Below, piece after piece: positions 1 to 12,142 of a DNA stretch of 64,000 bases. The notes beneath the pieces are model-generated. The model ran no database searches. It saw only the letters and a program-made list of their open reading frames with translations, and was not told the origin of the DNA. The stretch is from Trichostrongylus colubriformis (taxonomy: Eukaryota; Nematoda; Chromadorea; Rhabditida; Trichostrongylidae): assembly GCA_963978905.1 (NCBI GenBank), contig OZ022260.1:44475551-44539550 (forward strand). Direction: 5' to 3'. Within the stretch, counting starts at the first letter, position 1; each line of letters opens with the position of its first letter. Position numbers and translations under genes: made by a program.

Positions 1-246
1 GCTAGTAAGATTGGGCTGTATATTTTAGACAGAGCTCGTCGCAACAGTGCCGGTGTCTATTGCCGCTGGTGCCGTAGAGCATGAAGCTTGCCCAATGAAA
101 TCTTCTCGCTCGAACCGCATACAACAGCAGTGTACAAGCGACAAAATACCTGAAGACCCTCACGAAAAATGTGGCAAATAATCCTTAGTATTCACGAGAA
201 AGGGCTGGCTTCACTAAAAAAATATAGCAGAACATCATACACTTAC

Positions 247-3200
247 CATGATTGTTGTAACACGGAAATGTGGTTTGAGCTCGTCAGATACTTGCACATT
301 TCGCTGCAGCTGAGCACGAGAGTCACCACTCATATTCACATGAACCTCCGTTGCCGGCTCCCAGAAGCCAATCTGAATAGTGCAAGGTGGCTTAAGCGCA
401 AAAGAGTGCCATCGCAATGGGGGGGGGGGGCATCTTTGAAAAAAGTTGCACATTCAAGCAACTTGGGCATATAATCTGCATATTTTTGCCTGAGCCTTAG
501 TGGAGAAAAGAAGGGCGAAGAAAACCGCCAGAATACATGAACGACAGTGGATTAGCTGCCTTGGAAGTGCAGTAATTTCGACAGCTTGCATTCCGCTTTT
601 TTTTCAAATTTTATTGAGCTCAACGACTTCGTTTGCTTCCGAATGGAAATGTAATACCTCCTTACCATGATAATTGAAAAGAGCTATGAGTAAAAGTAAC
701 TTGCATCTTCCAGTTTTCCATTGTATCCGATAAGTTGTATTCGCAATGAATAATTACTCCTGCCTGGACTCCCATTGAGTCTACGAAGATCGCCTGACAG
801 GCCACGAAGGCTCTAAACTTAGCAGGTAGTAATCAAGCTTAACACTGATGATCATGCAGACTCGACAATCACAACGATGTATTGGGTGACTAGTTCTCTA
901 ATCCACATTTTCTTGATTGATACTCGAGTTTGGTTTGGTACGTCTCACAGTGCTATGCGCCTACCTTATGTCACGGTAGAAGCTCTATTGCAACGCTCTT
1001 ATCTATCATATACTTGAACTGATGATTTAAAGGCACATTCCAGGATTATCAAGATATCACATTTCCCGCGGTGGATGGATAGTTCGACCCAAGCCACGTA
1101 GGCTGCTCCTTTACCGAGGCGTGGGTGTCAGTTCTTGGAGCGTGCAGAGCTAAAGAATCTAGCGCAACAGCTAAGCCTCGCCCACCACATGCGGGGGTCT
1201 GCCTTTACTCTTCGACTGCTATTTTTGACACAGGTAGACCAGCTACTAGCCAAAATCTTGAAATTGGCGGTAAACCAATCTCCTCGTTAAGTAAACCCAC
1301 TACTGAGTGACCTGACCCCACACTAGGTACCAGAAAACTTGCAGGGCACCCCGGCTGGGGTGGGCGGGGTCGAGCTGTTGCGCTGGATTCTTCGGCTCCG
1401 CACGCTCCAGGAAATGACATCCACGCCTCGGTAAAGGTACTGCCTACGTGGCTTGGGTCGAACTATCCATCCACGGCAGGAGAAGGAATATCTCAGTAAC
1501 CCTGGGATGTGCCTTTAAAGTACGGGAGGATCTACTCACGTTTTCCAACATACGGTCTATAAGTGTGCGGCCATGCTGATACCTTCGGGCATTTCTCGTC
1601 GCCTTCCGACACATAGTCAGAGGGAGGTCGTCCAGCTGCAAAAAAAAGAACACTTCTGAAAATCAGGGCGACACGCCTTACATGTATTCGTGGGTCATTT
1701 CATAAGTAATGTCCCTTTTGTTCGAACGAAGGTTTTTTTTTACAAAATTATAACTGCCTACAGCATGTCATATGTCACTCGGAAGAGATTTATCTGCTCA
1801 ATAAGAGCTTGTGTTGAGTTTCAGCTTTTGGATCTATTGGAGTGGAGCCGATTTTTAGCTCGCGAAGTGCACGCCCACGAAGTTGGCCAAACAGGCAAAT
1901 GAAACACTATGTATATTTCATTCTGAAAAACAAATGAACTATCTCTTCCGTTCCTTACTTATTCCTCTACAAATTTCACCCATTGAATGACCAAAAAGTC
2001 GCGTCTTCTTTCTTCCGGATTGCCTTTTTCAAAAGGCTGTGGTTTCGAATTCAGATTTTTCCTCACAATTTCTTTGTCTAACTCTGCTCCATGGAGCAAT
2101 CGGATGAATTTTCGCTGCTCTATCGAGGACAAGCATCACGTTTCGTTCCCCAGCAACTCGAGTGGAATTCCACGATCATAATAATTAGGGCGTCAGAAAA
2201 TTCACGTGACCGCGTTTCATGCGCGACGAAATGGTGCGAGATAGGTGTGGCGTACTCCTTGAGCCCTGAAGCGATTACGCCTAGAATAAGGCATCATTGT
2301 CCGCTACAGAACCCATCCAATTGCGCACAGAGCCCGCATCATCGCATCGCATGCCCGACGCCGCAGTGCGAATTCTCTGTCCTAATGGCAATCACCCTAA
2401 TTATAAGGGCCCAATTAGAGGATATTTCAAAATTCATATCCCAGCAAATTCGCAAAAAGTAATGCAGGTAATGACGCTTCCCAGCCTCACTTTTCCTGAG
2501 GTCTAACCAGTGGTTCATTGGACTGGTTCCAAATAATTCCTAGCTAAACGAAAATGTCTAACATCATCGCACTGTAGCTGCGAGCCAAAGTTGGTAAAAA
2601 TGACACCTCTCCTCGATCAACCAGCCAGCAGGTGGGTTTTATACAAGAGATATGCAGCAATTGGTCATACTATATACGATCAATGGGGCTATCGCAGAAG
2701 GGCGTAGATGACCTTATAAAAAGTTGCATATCTGAGCATCTTGTGAGAATATTTGAGGGATCAATTTGCATATTCACGCATTCTGACTAAGCTTCAGGGG
2801 AGGAGAGAATGGGCCCCTTCCCGCTCCCGGACCTAGGTAAACAATGTCTATAATTTGATGCCCCTCCCAATGCGATAGCGCCCTCAAAAGTAACAACTAC
2901 ATCAGATATCACCCGAAGTGGTACTTTCTATGTGTGTGGAGTTCATTGTCCGTTCTCCTCGGGCCGATCTTAGCGTTGAAGTCGCCAACAATTGCCTTTC
3001 CTTATAGATCCTCTCCTATACCACATAAAATGCATAAATAAAATGTCCTCGTCGTAGCTTGCTGTTGGTGCGTAGGCGACGAAGACGGTCAAAGCCGGGA
3101 TTAAACCACATCTTTTCAATCACAAATGTCCGATTCGGGCTGTCAGATTTTCGTACGAATGGGTGTTCATGGCCAAGTGCGTGTTGATGGGAACGCCCAC

Positions 3201-6200
3201 ACCGCTAACGCCTCTCCTGTCCATGTTCCAAGAAGCAGTTTTTCTCCAGTCTCTTAAAGGGCGTGTAGCGGGCGATGCCTCCTCGTGCCGATGATGTCGT
3301 ACTTGATCTTCTTAGCTTGCATCATCAGATCTTCGATACTCGCTTCCGATGCAAGGGTTCATGCGTTGAAAGTACAGATCGCCATCTTAGGCACTCTCGA
3401 TTCAGGCAACCTGTTATGGCCCTGAGCTTTTAGCCGCGCCTCTCGAGCGGTTCTACCCAACGCTGCCATATGAGGCGACTCTGGACCACCTCCCATGTGC
3501 CTCACAGACGTTAGATTGCAAGCTTTTGGCTGAACCGAATGCAGGATACCAACTGCACATACAGAACGCTCCCACACGCATGCAAGAAACGTTTGCATGG
3601 ATACAGAGAGTAGAATCAGCCTCGCACAGCAGAAACAGGGAGTCCGTCCCCTGAATCCTCCTGCGTCTCAGGGTAGGTACATGGTGGCTTTTGATCCACG
3701 ATTAGCCCCTATCCGCCACCTTGGGTCGCGCCACGTTGCCTTGTCACCTAGCGGCTCGAGATCCTTCAGCGAGAGAAGCCCTCGGTGAAGGAGATCCGTG
3801 GGAAGAGAAGATATAGTATCTGGTGAAATCGAATGCTCCGATAAGTGTGCTCCCTACGAAACAGGGTATGAGCCATCTGAAGAAAACTCATGTGGGCGCA
3901 AAAATGAAAGCGGGATAGTACACAAAGTCTCAAATCGAAGTCTTTCGAGTGTATGGTTCCACCCCGGCTAGAGCTTGCCTTCTTCCTTTTTCTGAATCAT
4001 ATGTGGCGATTATTTGAAAACGGCTCATTTGCAACTCCAAAGACCAGTTGTAAACACATTTTTGCACAATTCTGTTCCATAAAAGAAATACGTGAAACTT
4101 CAAACGCTACTCTGCTGCTGTCACAGCTATCGCCATACAAGTAACAAGAGCAGTTTGAAATGTTCAAAAGTCGTCAATGATGTTTGACTTACCATCATGA
4201 TTGCAGATACGTCAGTGAATGTGTTTGCGAACGTATAGATAGCGTCAAAGGTAAAAACGGCTTCCATCTGAAAGTAATATAACGACTCCTCTCGTATGAT
4301 CAAAGTATTTGCTTAGTTTCATAAATTCCAGTCGCCAACCATTTTCAGATTTTTGCTGTTTGCTGTCTTCGTGTTCCATTTCTGACGGACATGCTGCTGA
4401 AACTGTGTAAAGTTGAACACATGCTGATTTTCAATCAGGAATGTCCCATCGACAGGATATGGCGTCACATATCGTGCGTGATTGTAACTGAAGAGATCCA
4501 TGTTCATTGTTGAGAGTTCCTGAAGTGGAAAACTGAGAAACGCGTTTCAGGGTTTTATTACAGCTAGTTCTGTAGTTGCATATCTGTTAAATGAGAAGCT
4601 TGATGCTTTAGTAATGATGCTACGTGACTGATTACGGTAGTTCTCAATTCCAGTACGGCTGTAGTGAGCAGTATGGAAAGGTTATGTTCGGAAGTAGATT
4701 TCGCAAAGCTTCGCACAGTGCGACGCGATGCTGGCAAACTAGGGCGCGGTAGTATGCGGTTGGGACCATATGAAGAGAGAGGCACAGGGTATGTTACGAG
4801 TTTTCTGATAGGTCAGGCCGTCCACGAGTATATTCGCAAGACGGTTGGTTTGCTGCTGAGTCCGAAAGCTCAGCTACGTAACTGGTCTACGCATGTCGAA
4901 GACGAAGACCAAATAACTAAATGGTGACTTCTTTCCTTAGACTTACTTCCAGATGGGATGCATGGAATAGAAGCAGATGGGAGGGTTAAAGCAGATGGGA
5001 TGCATGGAATAGAAGAAGGGTAGCGATTGTAATACTTGACAATATGAAACTTTGGTCCGATTAGAAATATCCCGTCTGATTTCCGTCATTCCCCTAATGA
5101 ATTGGCTAGCGCGCAACATTGATGATCTCGCCTATCGGAACACATACATGTCATCCGGAAGCGCATTACCTCGCAGGTGCTGCGTTGCAAAATCCTATCC
5201 TCAAGACATATCTGCGGTGACTGTGACCTTTTCGTGGTGCCAGGGCTAGTCATTGATGCGCTAAGGCCGTTTTCATACTTTGCGCACAGATGCCGTCATC
5301 GGCGTCGACGGCGTCAATCTGACCTTCGCCGCCGGTGACGGCGCCGGTGCGCAAAGTATGAAAGCGGCCTAAGGCTTCAAGGCGTATATTGACCTTCTGG
5401 TCCCGCGCAACACTCGACGTGTTTGGCATGTGAGATGTGTCAAATCTCCTCCCGATTTTTGTTGTTTTCCTTCCTTAATGAATCTCATCGACCAGCAGTG
5501 CTCCCATCTGCCCTTCTTTTCAATTTCACGAATGACCAAGAACAAAATTGGAAAGTACATAGCACCTCCAGTTCCATCTCTGAGCGTGAACAGACCACAC
5601 AAAATTGTTTCCGAAATGTACCCTCCACAGGACATTTTACGGTGATGCAATGATTTTCAGGCGAAAGAAGTGCTTCTGTCAGTGAGCGGAGATACGGTTG
5701 CACCCGTTTCATTTAACAATGAACCACGATTGGCTTTCCCAAAGGTTAACGTAGAGGAATGCGATATTCTGCACTCACCATATTCGTCAGCAAGAACCAG
5801 TGCTTCAGGTCGATTAGACCCATTTGCAGAGCCTGAAATCAATAGAATTCCTGTGGTGCAGAGCTAGCAAGTATCAGAAGATTAGAAGGCGAACGTAACG
5901 TACAGCAAGAAGGAAATTATAGGAGTGTTCCGGATTGAGGTCCAACAATACGCGGTTGAAATCAGCGCAATCCTTCCGCGCTTGATAACGGCACTCTTCC
6001 ATTTCTTTTACCTGTAATCGGTGTGATCTTCTCCCTTTTAAGTGTATGGTTTCTATTTGAGTTACTTCTTCAGGAGATTTCCTAATAACCATTTACCCCT
6101 AATGCTGTCTTCAGTTAGTTACTGCATAACACGGCTACGTATCACGCAAATTCATTAGAAATTGGATAGTAGGACAGAAAGTTAAAGCTAAATAATCATA

Positions 6201-9200
6201 AAACTGTGGATGTATCTACTGATACCTCTTTAGCTGCTCTCATGTAATCTTTGTTCTGGACTTTAATGACTTGGAATCGAATGTTTGAATAAATGTCACT
6301 CTCCAGCAATGGTTCTATTCTTCGAATTCCTGAAACTGGGAATCAGAACGAGTATTTAAACTTGAAGCATTTCCAAAAGCGGCACAGAAAAACGGGTGAG
6401 GTTTGCGTTCTACAACCAACGGTCATCTTCTTCGTAGACGATTGTTATGCGATTCCATCGCCAGTATCGGAACAGATCAACGATCGCCTCAAACAGTTGA
6501 GCACGAGGAAAGAACGCGATCTGTGGAATGGATATACAATAATTTTAGTGATTATAAATGTAAAGAACGATAGTAATAGCAGCCGCAAGGCTCTTCGCTT
6601 AGGTAGTGGTGATGAGGGTAGACCAAAACTTGCGAGACCATGCAAAATCTATTGAATCCGATTTAATTTCTGAGTCCGTCTTTGAGATTCATGATCGTCT
6701 CAACGCTGAGATATATCTTCAACATTTCAGGGTAACTTTTGACAGTTTTAAATGCTTTTCGCTGTCCTCCACTCATTAAAGCTACTTCAGGTACCTCATT
6801 TGGAACAAGTACAACGAAACCACCTTACCTTAGTGTTTCCAGCGCTAGCCTCGACGTCATCGCTTGCCGTCAGTAGCGGGATGTCGAGCTTAATTGACAT
6901 TCTCCAGATCATCGTTTATTTTGTCTCGCGGGAATTGGCTTTCTAATCGATTACCTAATTGTTTTCTAAACTCTCTAATAAAAACTGAAAGTCTATTTCT
7001 CTCACAGCTTCATATATTTCAGGGCTTTTCACTCTCCTTTTTCGACATCCAGAAACGCTTTAACTACTGACCTGATCGGTAAGTCTCTCCAGCTGAGCAT
7101 TCAGCAGTGAATGGGAGCCCCCAATCAGTGCAATGACGCGATCTCTTTCGAACATTGAGCAAGCTGGAAGTACAAAGTATTAAGCGGAAGGTTCCCTCCG
7201 GCTTTTCTGGACTGGCTAAAACTTCTGGCGCTCCCGCTCCTCGAAGTGGTGGTCGGAGGAGCGGGGCTCCAGAGTAAATAATCGCCCTTTCGCCCGCCGC
7301 GGTGCAAGATGCGGAAACGGGTATAGAAAGTTACGTAAGCAGTCGCACTCTTCATCTCCAATCGCGGCGTACGACGGGCGGGCATTCTCTCTGAAGCCCC
7401 GTATCTCAGCCGGCTTCTCACTTTTCGCGTGAAATTCTGTATGCGGACCACAGTATTCATACACAACATAAATATATGGGCAACGAAGAGACGCATTTTT
7501 CTGTGCGTGATTCCCTTAACTTCCTGCCATGCTGATGATCCATTATTACGACAGATATTTATTTATTTATTTATTGATGCGTGCGAAGACGCGCCAGAAA
7601 CGCTAACAGAAATTGAAACAACACTGTAGCTAGTCAAGAGGGCCAGAGAAATCCTAAACTCCTTACAAAAGCGTTCGAACCAAGGAAGAAAGGGCACTAT
7701 CAACCTACCAGATAGGTCGAAGGGGAATCAGACTACGAATGAATTATTCGAGACAACAACAAAAAAAGTATATGTATCCTATCTTCTCCAACCAGGAGTA
7801 GCCACGAGTGGCATCCAAGTCAATTACCTGCACCAGTCGGCAATGGCGCCCTACGCCACAGTAGGGGTCATAGGAACGTGCCTGAACTCCGAAACACGAG
7901 TATACCGACCGCCCTCGTGGAACAGGCACGTCAGGTAAACGCTAGGTGCCAAGCCTCGGGACTCGAGGAGGAAAGGATGTTGGCCTAGAGAAATGGTAGG
8001 TACCTTCAGTCAGGCAATACACAACCACCTACGATATAGCTTATAAATGAAACCACTCGCTATGTTTGGAAAGCAAGATAATCTACCGCCAGATATGTAT
8101 TTCACTGTCACCATTTGGATATTCCGACTACTGTTCAACATTTCATGCTTGAGCACTGAATAAGCGTTATCTTTGTTGTTAGAAGTGGTTAATATTTATA
8201 TGTGTATGAGAATGTGAGTGCATTTCAAGGGAATCAGTGATTACCTCTGTGAATTACCTCATCGTGGACCTTCTGCATAGGGTGTGTAGCGTCTGGCTCG
8301 TCCGGGGTGGTACGCGAAAAACTGCGCGGCATACTGCTTGACTTCGCGGCAGACCGTGCCTTTGAATGGAGCGGTTATGTGTGTGTGTGCAGGTATGACA
8401 GCGAATCGCGAGGCCGCCCGCGGCGGGTGCGAGTGCCAGTGGCAGGGCATGGCAGCCTCCAAGCGAGGCAGTGTGGCATGGGTGGAAGCGCAGATGCTTT
8501 TTGGATGTATTCTTCTACTTCGCTTGCACTCCTGTGCTACCACTTAGATTACGTGCTTAATACTTTGTAAATTTAACTTTGGGAAGTTCAATGTCAGTGT
8601 TTGCCACTTTTACGTTTCACAAGAAGCACCCTGCTCTGCAATAAAGATACGCAAATACAAAGCAGGTGTGACAAACAAGGTGGAAACTCAATACAAAATG
8701 GACATCATCTGAATAAAGGAAAAAATAAACCTGTATGCATAGTACTGACATCACGAAGGGTCAATTTTCGTAGATTTTCGTTTCATAGAGGATGAAAGGA
8801 ATAAACCAGCCTAATTCAATTAAGGCACATTATATGATTAGCGAGCAATCTACCACACCGTTAAACGGGGTCCTTCCCATCAATGCAAAAGCCAGATCTC
8901 CTCATACTCATTCGCTGTCATCAAACTTTTGAAAAGTACGCTTTGCAAAGGCAACAGTATGAAATTTCAGTGATAATCAAGAAAGCTAAATAATGGGGAA
9001 TTTGACACAAGAAGATTAGCATAAAACTGAGAATGATAGGAAGATCCTTCTTTGATAAAAACTTCTCAAGCACCTTTAGCTAGTTCTCCCCATTGCAACC
9101 GTGTCGAATGGGTGGGGTCGATTGGTCGATTTTTCCTTCGCGGCGTCGCACTCGCGGCGCCGTCAGTACGCGTCATTTGGTTCCGCTCAAGACGCAATGG

Positions 9201-9652
9201 GGTGGTACCGTAAGGGACCTCCAAAGATTGCACCTATTTTTAGCAATATGTTGTGAATTGGAATTTCATAAGACTGCAATAAGACTCGCGTCTTGAGCGG
9301 AATTCCAAACGACTCACACTCGCCGCGGGCGGTCGTGCGAAAATTCGACTAATCGACCCACACCCGTATCGAATACGCGAAGTCGGCTGCGTCGCCGAGC
9401 AATATCGCGTGCCATCCCGGACGAACCAAAGGCCCATCTCCCGTTCTGCGTACACCATGAATTATCTCTTTTGAAGCATTTACCCTGTATAATTAATCGT
9501 ACCTTTTTTCAACGCGTCATAATGGTCGACGTCGTCGAGGTAGTCGATAAGATATTCCACTTCTCCGTAAATACCCCTTTGATTCAACCATTCTACCGTG
9601 AATTGGATGGCAGCCGCGATGTGCGCATCTTCTTTTTCTCGAAGTACAGCAC
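247..9652 (-). CDS. Ionotropic glutamate receptor (non-NMDA, kainate/AMPA-like), amino-terminal domain exons; partial at both ends
   Basis: Ligand-gated cation channel subunit of excitatory synapses. Twelve exons on the minus strand read in order: 9652-9503, 7163-7072, about 6900-6829, 6520-6421, 6329-6226, 6011-5904, 5832-5779, 4519-4340, 4267-4193, 1635-1540, 812-705, 372-247. Phases join cleanly except at the third exon. Recognisable segments are GAVLREKEDAH (start of the mature ATD), RDRVIALIGGSHSLL, LDIPLLTASDD, LFRYWRWNRITIVYEE, DFNRVLLDLNPEHSYNFLLA, MGLIDLKHWFLLTNM, MEAVFTFDAIYTFA, YQHGRTLIDRML, GLSGDLRRLNG, then IGFWEPATEVHV and RVTTIM, which end the ATD and enter the ligand-binding domain. 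About 420 residues are visible, matching a full ATD. The signal-peptide exon was not found, and the ligand-binding domain and pore lie past the left edge. Two donors are GTTGGT and GTTGGC, and one intron is GC-AG. Family confidence is high; the glr paralogue cannot be fixed from the ATD alone. Confidence 0.88.
411..540. repeat. MITE-like copy with G-tract end (GCTATCGCA family)
   Basis: The left end reads GCCATCGCAATGGGGGG and runs into a run of G, then gcatc and a stretch with AAGTTGCA and gcctgagcctta. The same arrangement recurs at 2688-2879 and 55037-55335, where both inverted ends are visible. The right boundary here is not clear. It sits in a glutamate receptor intron. Confidence 0.4.
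1027..1520. repeat. Foldback (long inverted repeat) element
   Basis: Arms of about 190 bp are inverted copies of each other. The outer ends read TTTAAAGGCACATTCCAGG on the left and, on the opposite strand, TTTAAAGGCACATCCCAGG on the right. Inside, both arms contain GGATGGATAGTTCGACCCAA and GCCACGTAGGC, then GCGCAACAGCT. The short open frames across it are the two strands of the palindrome, not genes. It lies in the large intron between the 1635-1540 and 812-705 receptor exons. It is probably a non-autonomous DNA transposon, but no transposase is present. Confidence 0.8.
2688..2879. repeat. MITE of the GCTATCGCA family
   Basis: Inverted ends read GCTATCGCAGAAGGGCGTAG on the left and, on the opposite strand, GCTATCGCATTGGGAGGGGC on the right, giving a 192 bp element. 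The interior has the AAGTTGCATATCTGAGCATC block shared with 55037-55335. It abuts the RTE LINE fragment directly, so it probably inserted at, or truncated, the LINE. Confidence 0.65.
2886..3830 (-). mobile_element. RTE-type non-LTR retrotransposon fragment (5' part, endonuclease), decayed
   Basis: Minus-strand translation gives pieces of the apurinic-type endonuclease of nematode RTE LINEs: PKMAICTFNARTLASEA near 3390-3350, then EDLMMQAKKIKYDIIG, then VGDFNAKIGPRR near 2990-2955. Between them are frameshifts and stops. No reverse transcriptase follows, because the sequence ends at the MITE at 2879. Upstream of 3600 the minus strand carries a non-coding stretch that may be the element's 5' leader. 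LINEs usually lose their 5' end, so a copy with the 5' part kept and the 3' part lost implies later deletion or interruption. It lies within a glutamate receptor intron. Confidence 0.8.
4940..5022. repeat. Short direct repeat
   Basis: The phrase AGATGGGATGCATGGAATAG is repeated (4952 and 4993 areas) around a degenerate middle copy. It is a minor local duplication inside the receptor intron between the 5832-5779 and 4519-4340 exons. Confidence 0.6.
5264..5370. repeat. Palindromic MITE, AGGCCG...ATACTTTGCGCAC family (copy 1)
   Basis: Left end AAGGCCGTTTTCATACTTTG and right end CAAAGTATGAAAGCGGCCTAA form a near-perfect inverted repeat around a GC-rich, CpG-rich core. Two further copies with different cores are at 46868-46994 and 50538-50602. 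It is located in a receptor intron. Confidence 0.85.
7180..7500. other. Receptor intron segment, no supported exon
   Basis: Open frames run on both strands with GC-rich content, which is typical of a repeat and not of an exon. No splice-bounded receptor segment is needed here, because the 9652-9503 and 7163-7072 exons join in phase across it. Confidence 0.4.
8250..8545. repeat. GC-rich dispersed repeat (copy inverted at 38270-38460)
   Basis: The block around 8405-8495 (GGCCGCCCGCGGCGGGTGCG, then GCCAGTGGCAGGGCATGGCA and GAGGCAGTGTGGCAT) is found in reverse complement at 38365-38450. The GC content contrasts sharply with the AT-rich intron around it. Open frames across it are not coding. Confidence 0.65.
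9093..9450. repeat. Dispersed repeat with inverted internal symmetry (related to 53185-53420)
   Basis: It starts with a GATTGGTCGATTTTTCCTTCG block and later has TTCCGCTCAAGACGCAATGG. Near 9280-9350 these are answered by inverted TCTTGAGCGGAATTCC and CGAAAATTCGACTAATCGAC, so the element folds on itself. Related words (TTGAGCGGAATT, CGACCAATCG) recur at 53330-53415. It lies just downstream, in gene orientation, of the first receptor exon. Confidence 0.6.
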
Positions 9653-11492
9653 CTAAAAAGAGAAGTGATCTCCCTGAGAATTCGTGTTCAGCCCTCAGTG
9701 CTGATTTGCCATATGTTGTGAGTTACGTATTGAGTAGTCCCCACCGCAGTAATTGAGTTTGGCATCTAGCCGTTCTGTGCCACAACAACCCGAAAAAAGC
9801 CGCCAGCGTAGCCGCCAAGGAAGACGTATCGGGACGACACATACTCTCTGTGGAAGTCTGTGAAATGCTCATATTTTTTGTCAGGGACCCTTATCTGTGA
9901 CAAGTTCTTTAACTTGAACCACATGTCTGCATTTTACCACTGGTAGTACTGACTGCATGTGATAAAAACAAAAAGTAAGAGATTGGAGCTCCAAATAAGT
10001 CTCAAAAGTAACTGCTGGAGCTATGAATGTGGAGAAGCTAATATGACTATCTCATCTGGGTGATCAGGTCTTATTACATGACGGCATGCTGGAGCCTTAG
10101 ATGTGCAATGTTGTCACACCTGAATTGGAGCATTTGGGCTCTTAATCCTCAATAATACCCTTACGGAGCAATGAGAGTGACAAGCAAGACTTTACTTCTC
10201 TGAAAATAGAATATCGAGCGAATACTTTGACTATTTCCCCTTATCACGAGGAGTCCGCGTGATGGGGCCACCTGCAGAGATGCTGCGACTTATGAGAAGC
10301 TGGATGAAAAGGCCTCAAGGCGACAACATGAAATGACAACATGAGCTCTGAACACAAAGGTTGTTCTCAACAGCTCCCAGTGCTGTAGCATGGTCGTTGG
10401 AATCTATAGTTCAAAATCAGCTTAACCGCCGAAGGCTCCATTAGTGATCACAGAGAATAATTTCTGTGATTTTAAATTTTGCACTGCCATATTTTCGCGT
10501 GTGGGGTCTCGACACCGCAAAACCGCAGAATGTGAAATCGCAAAATTGCGAAGTCTGACGGCGGCCTAAGAGGCAAGCACTTCCGTGTAGAGAGTGTATA
10601 AATTCACGAGTTTACTTTTTGTAACGCATTGGTTATTTGCCAATTGTTCCACGATTGGGCGCAGTGATTGGTGATGCTCAAATTATGTGGACAGTATTCT
10701 CGCTTGAAAATTAGTTTGCGCAATGAGGCGCAATTGTCTCGAAGCGCCATCAAGCAAATGAAGTTCCAGTAATTATACGAATGGAGAAAATTCTGGCTAA
10801 CCGATTTTATAAGTGACCGCCTCTTGATTAGCATAGAGCAGAAGTAGAAATGAGAATCGTGATATCATCTCGAGAAAACAGTCATAAGCTCAGAATCTTT
10901 CTTCAATAAAAAGAAAGCAGCACAGCGATCATGGTAGGTCAATATCGAGAAATGCGGTAACCTGCAACACACATAAAAACTCGACTAAATGGAAATCGAA
11001 ATTTTGTGGATCCACGTTGATGGTCAAGGGATAAACGTTGGCGAATCATCAGTTACGGTCTTAGCGACTGACAATGTAATGATGAAGAGAACATGCAGAT
11101 GGGGAGCATTGCAGAGGCAGAATTAAGTGAAAAATTCGTTGAAGAAACACTGATGATCCCTAGCCGGGATCATCTCAAGCTTTGGTTGAAAAATCTGATT
11201 ACATTATAAAACAAGCGAAAGCAGATGGTGGTTGGAAAATTGGTTCACAAAATTAAAGAAAATAAAGCAGATGGCTTGCCATGAAAGCAAGAATTACATA
11301 TGAAGGTCTGTTGGAGGGCCATCACAAGTGCTAGTATGAGGTTTCAACTTCTCTTTTCGTGAAACCTCGGCATTGATGTTAATTACAATTTTTTGCTATG
11401 TTGTTGTTAAGTGGAACTTCTATTGACAGCCTGACGTTTCAACTAGACCATCTTCCTCAAAGGCCAGTGACCCTACGCGACGTGGAACACAA
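9653..11492. other. Intergenic or 5' region of the receptor gene, no supported gene
   Basis: The sequence is AT-rich with scattered short open frames that have no conserved segment and no splice-bounded structure. The missing signal-peptide exon of the glutamate receptor could lie here or further right, but no candidate stood out. A short foldback (arms AAGTGGAACTTCTATTGAC near 11410 and its inverse near 11570-11590) overlaps the start of the next repeat. Confidence 0.4.
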
Positions 11493-12142
11493 TTACTGAC
11501 CCGGAGTGGCGGCGTTCCGCTCTCGCGGTGGTGGATTGGGCCTTCAAAAAAGGTGATCTGGAAATGTCAGGCCGTCAATAGAAGTTCCACCTAATAAGCT
11601 CGTTGGCATAGCAGAAAATTGTAATTAGCTAGTAGTATTAAGAACCGTGCAGGAATTTTACGGACCGCATGCTCATTGACATGCCTGTCTCTGCTATGCC
11701 ACAGAGTTTCCTGAATATTTCGAAGTTGTTAAAAATTACAAAGAGGGCTAGAGCAAGCACCCAGGCTGGAGCGAAATGAGCTTACCAGAGTGGCGCAATG
11801 CGCATAATCAAGAGCAGACCGACGCGGCGCCGCCCGCTGCGAAGCTACTCGAAAATTGCCTAATGTTCCCTTTCAACGGCTCTGCACAAATGGGCATCCG
11901 TTTCCTTTCCGATGAGTTCCCGTTAGTAGACAGTCAACAACGAACAATCGCATATCTTCTTGGATACTTTGAAAAAGGTGATCCGAAGCAGACAGTATCA
12001 CTCTGAGTTTTGCGAGGGAGGAAATAAGAACAAGATCTAGAGGTGAGAGTGTATAGGCTTTTTGAGTGGCTATACACTCACACGCTTCAATGCGCCCGCA
12101 TCAACTCAATTCTCTCGCAGACTTCCGCCAGACTTCATCTGT
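11493..12142. repeat. ~650 bp dispersed repeat, copy A
   Basis: This block is shared, with scattered substitutions and small indels, with 19764-20415 in the same orientation. Shared landmarks include CGGAGTGGCGGCGTTCCGCT, GAAATGAGCTTACCAGAGTG, CAGACCGACGCGGCGCCGCC and GTGGCTATACACTCAC. The 76-residue open frame at 11776-12006 is frame-shifted in copy B by small indels. Conservation is therefore at the DNA level and the frame is unlikely to be a gene. A transposon-derived sequence is the likeliest source. Confidence 0.8.

Noticed and set aside
1..240. Possible next receptor exon at the left edge (minus strand)
   Set aside because: An open frame exists after an AG, but its translation does not resemble the start of a glutamate-receptor ligand-binding domain.
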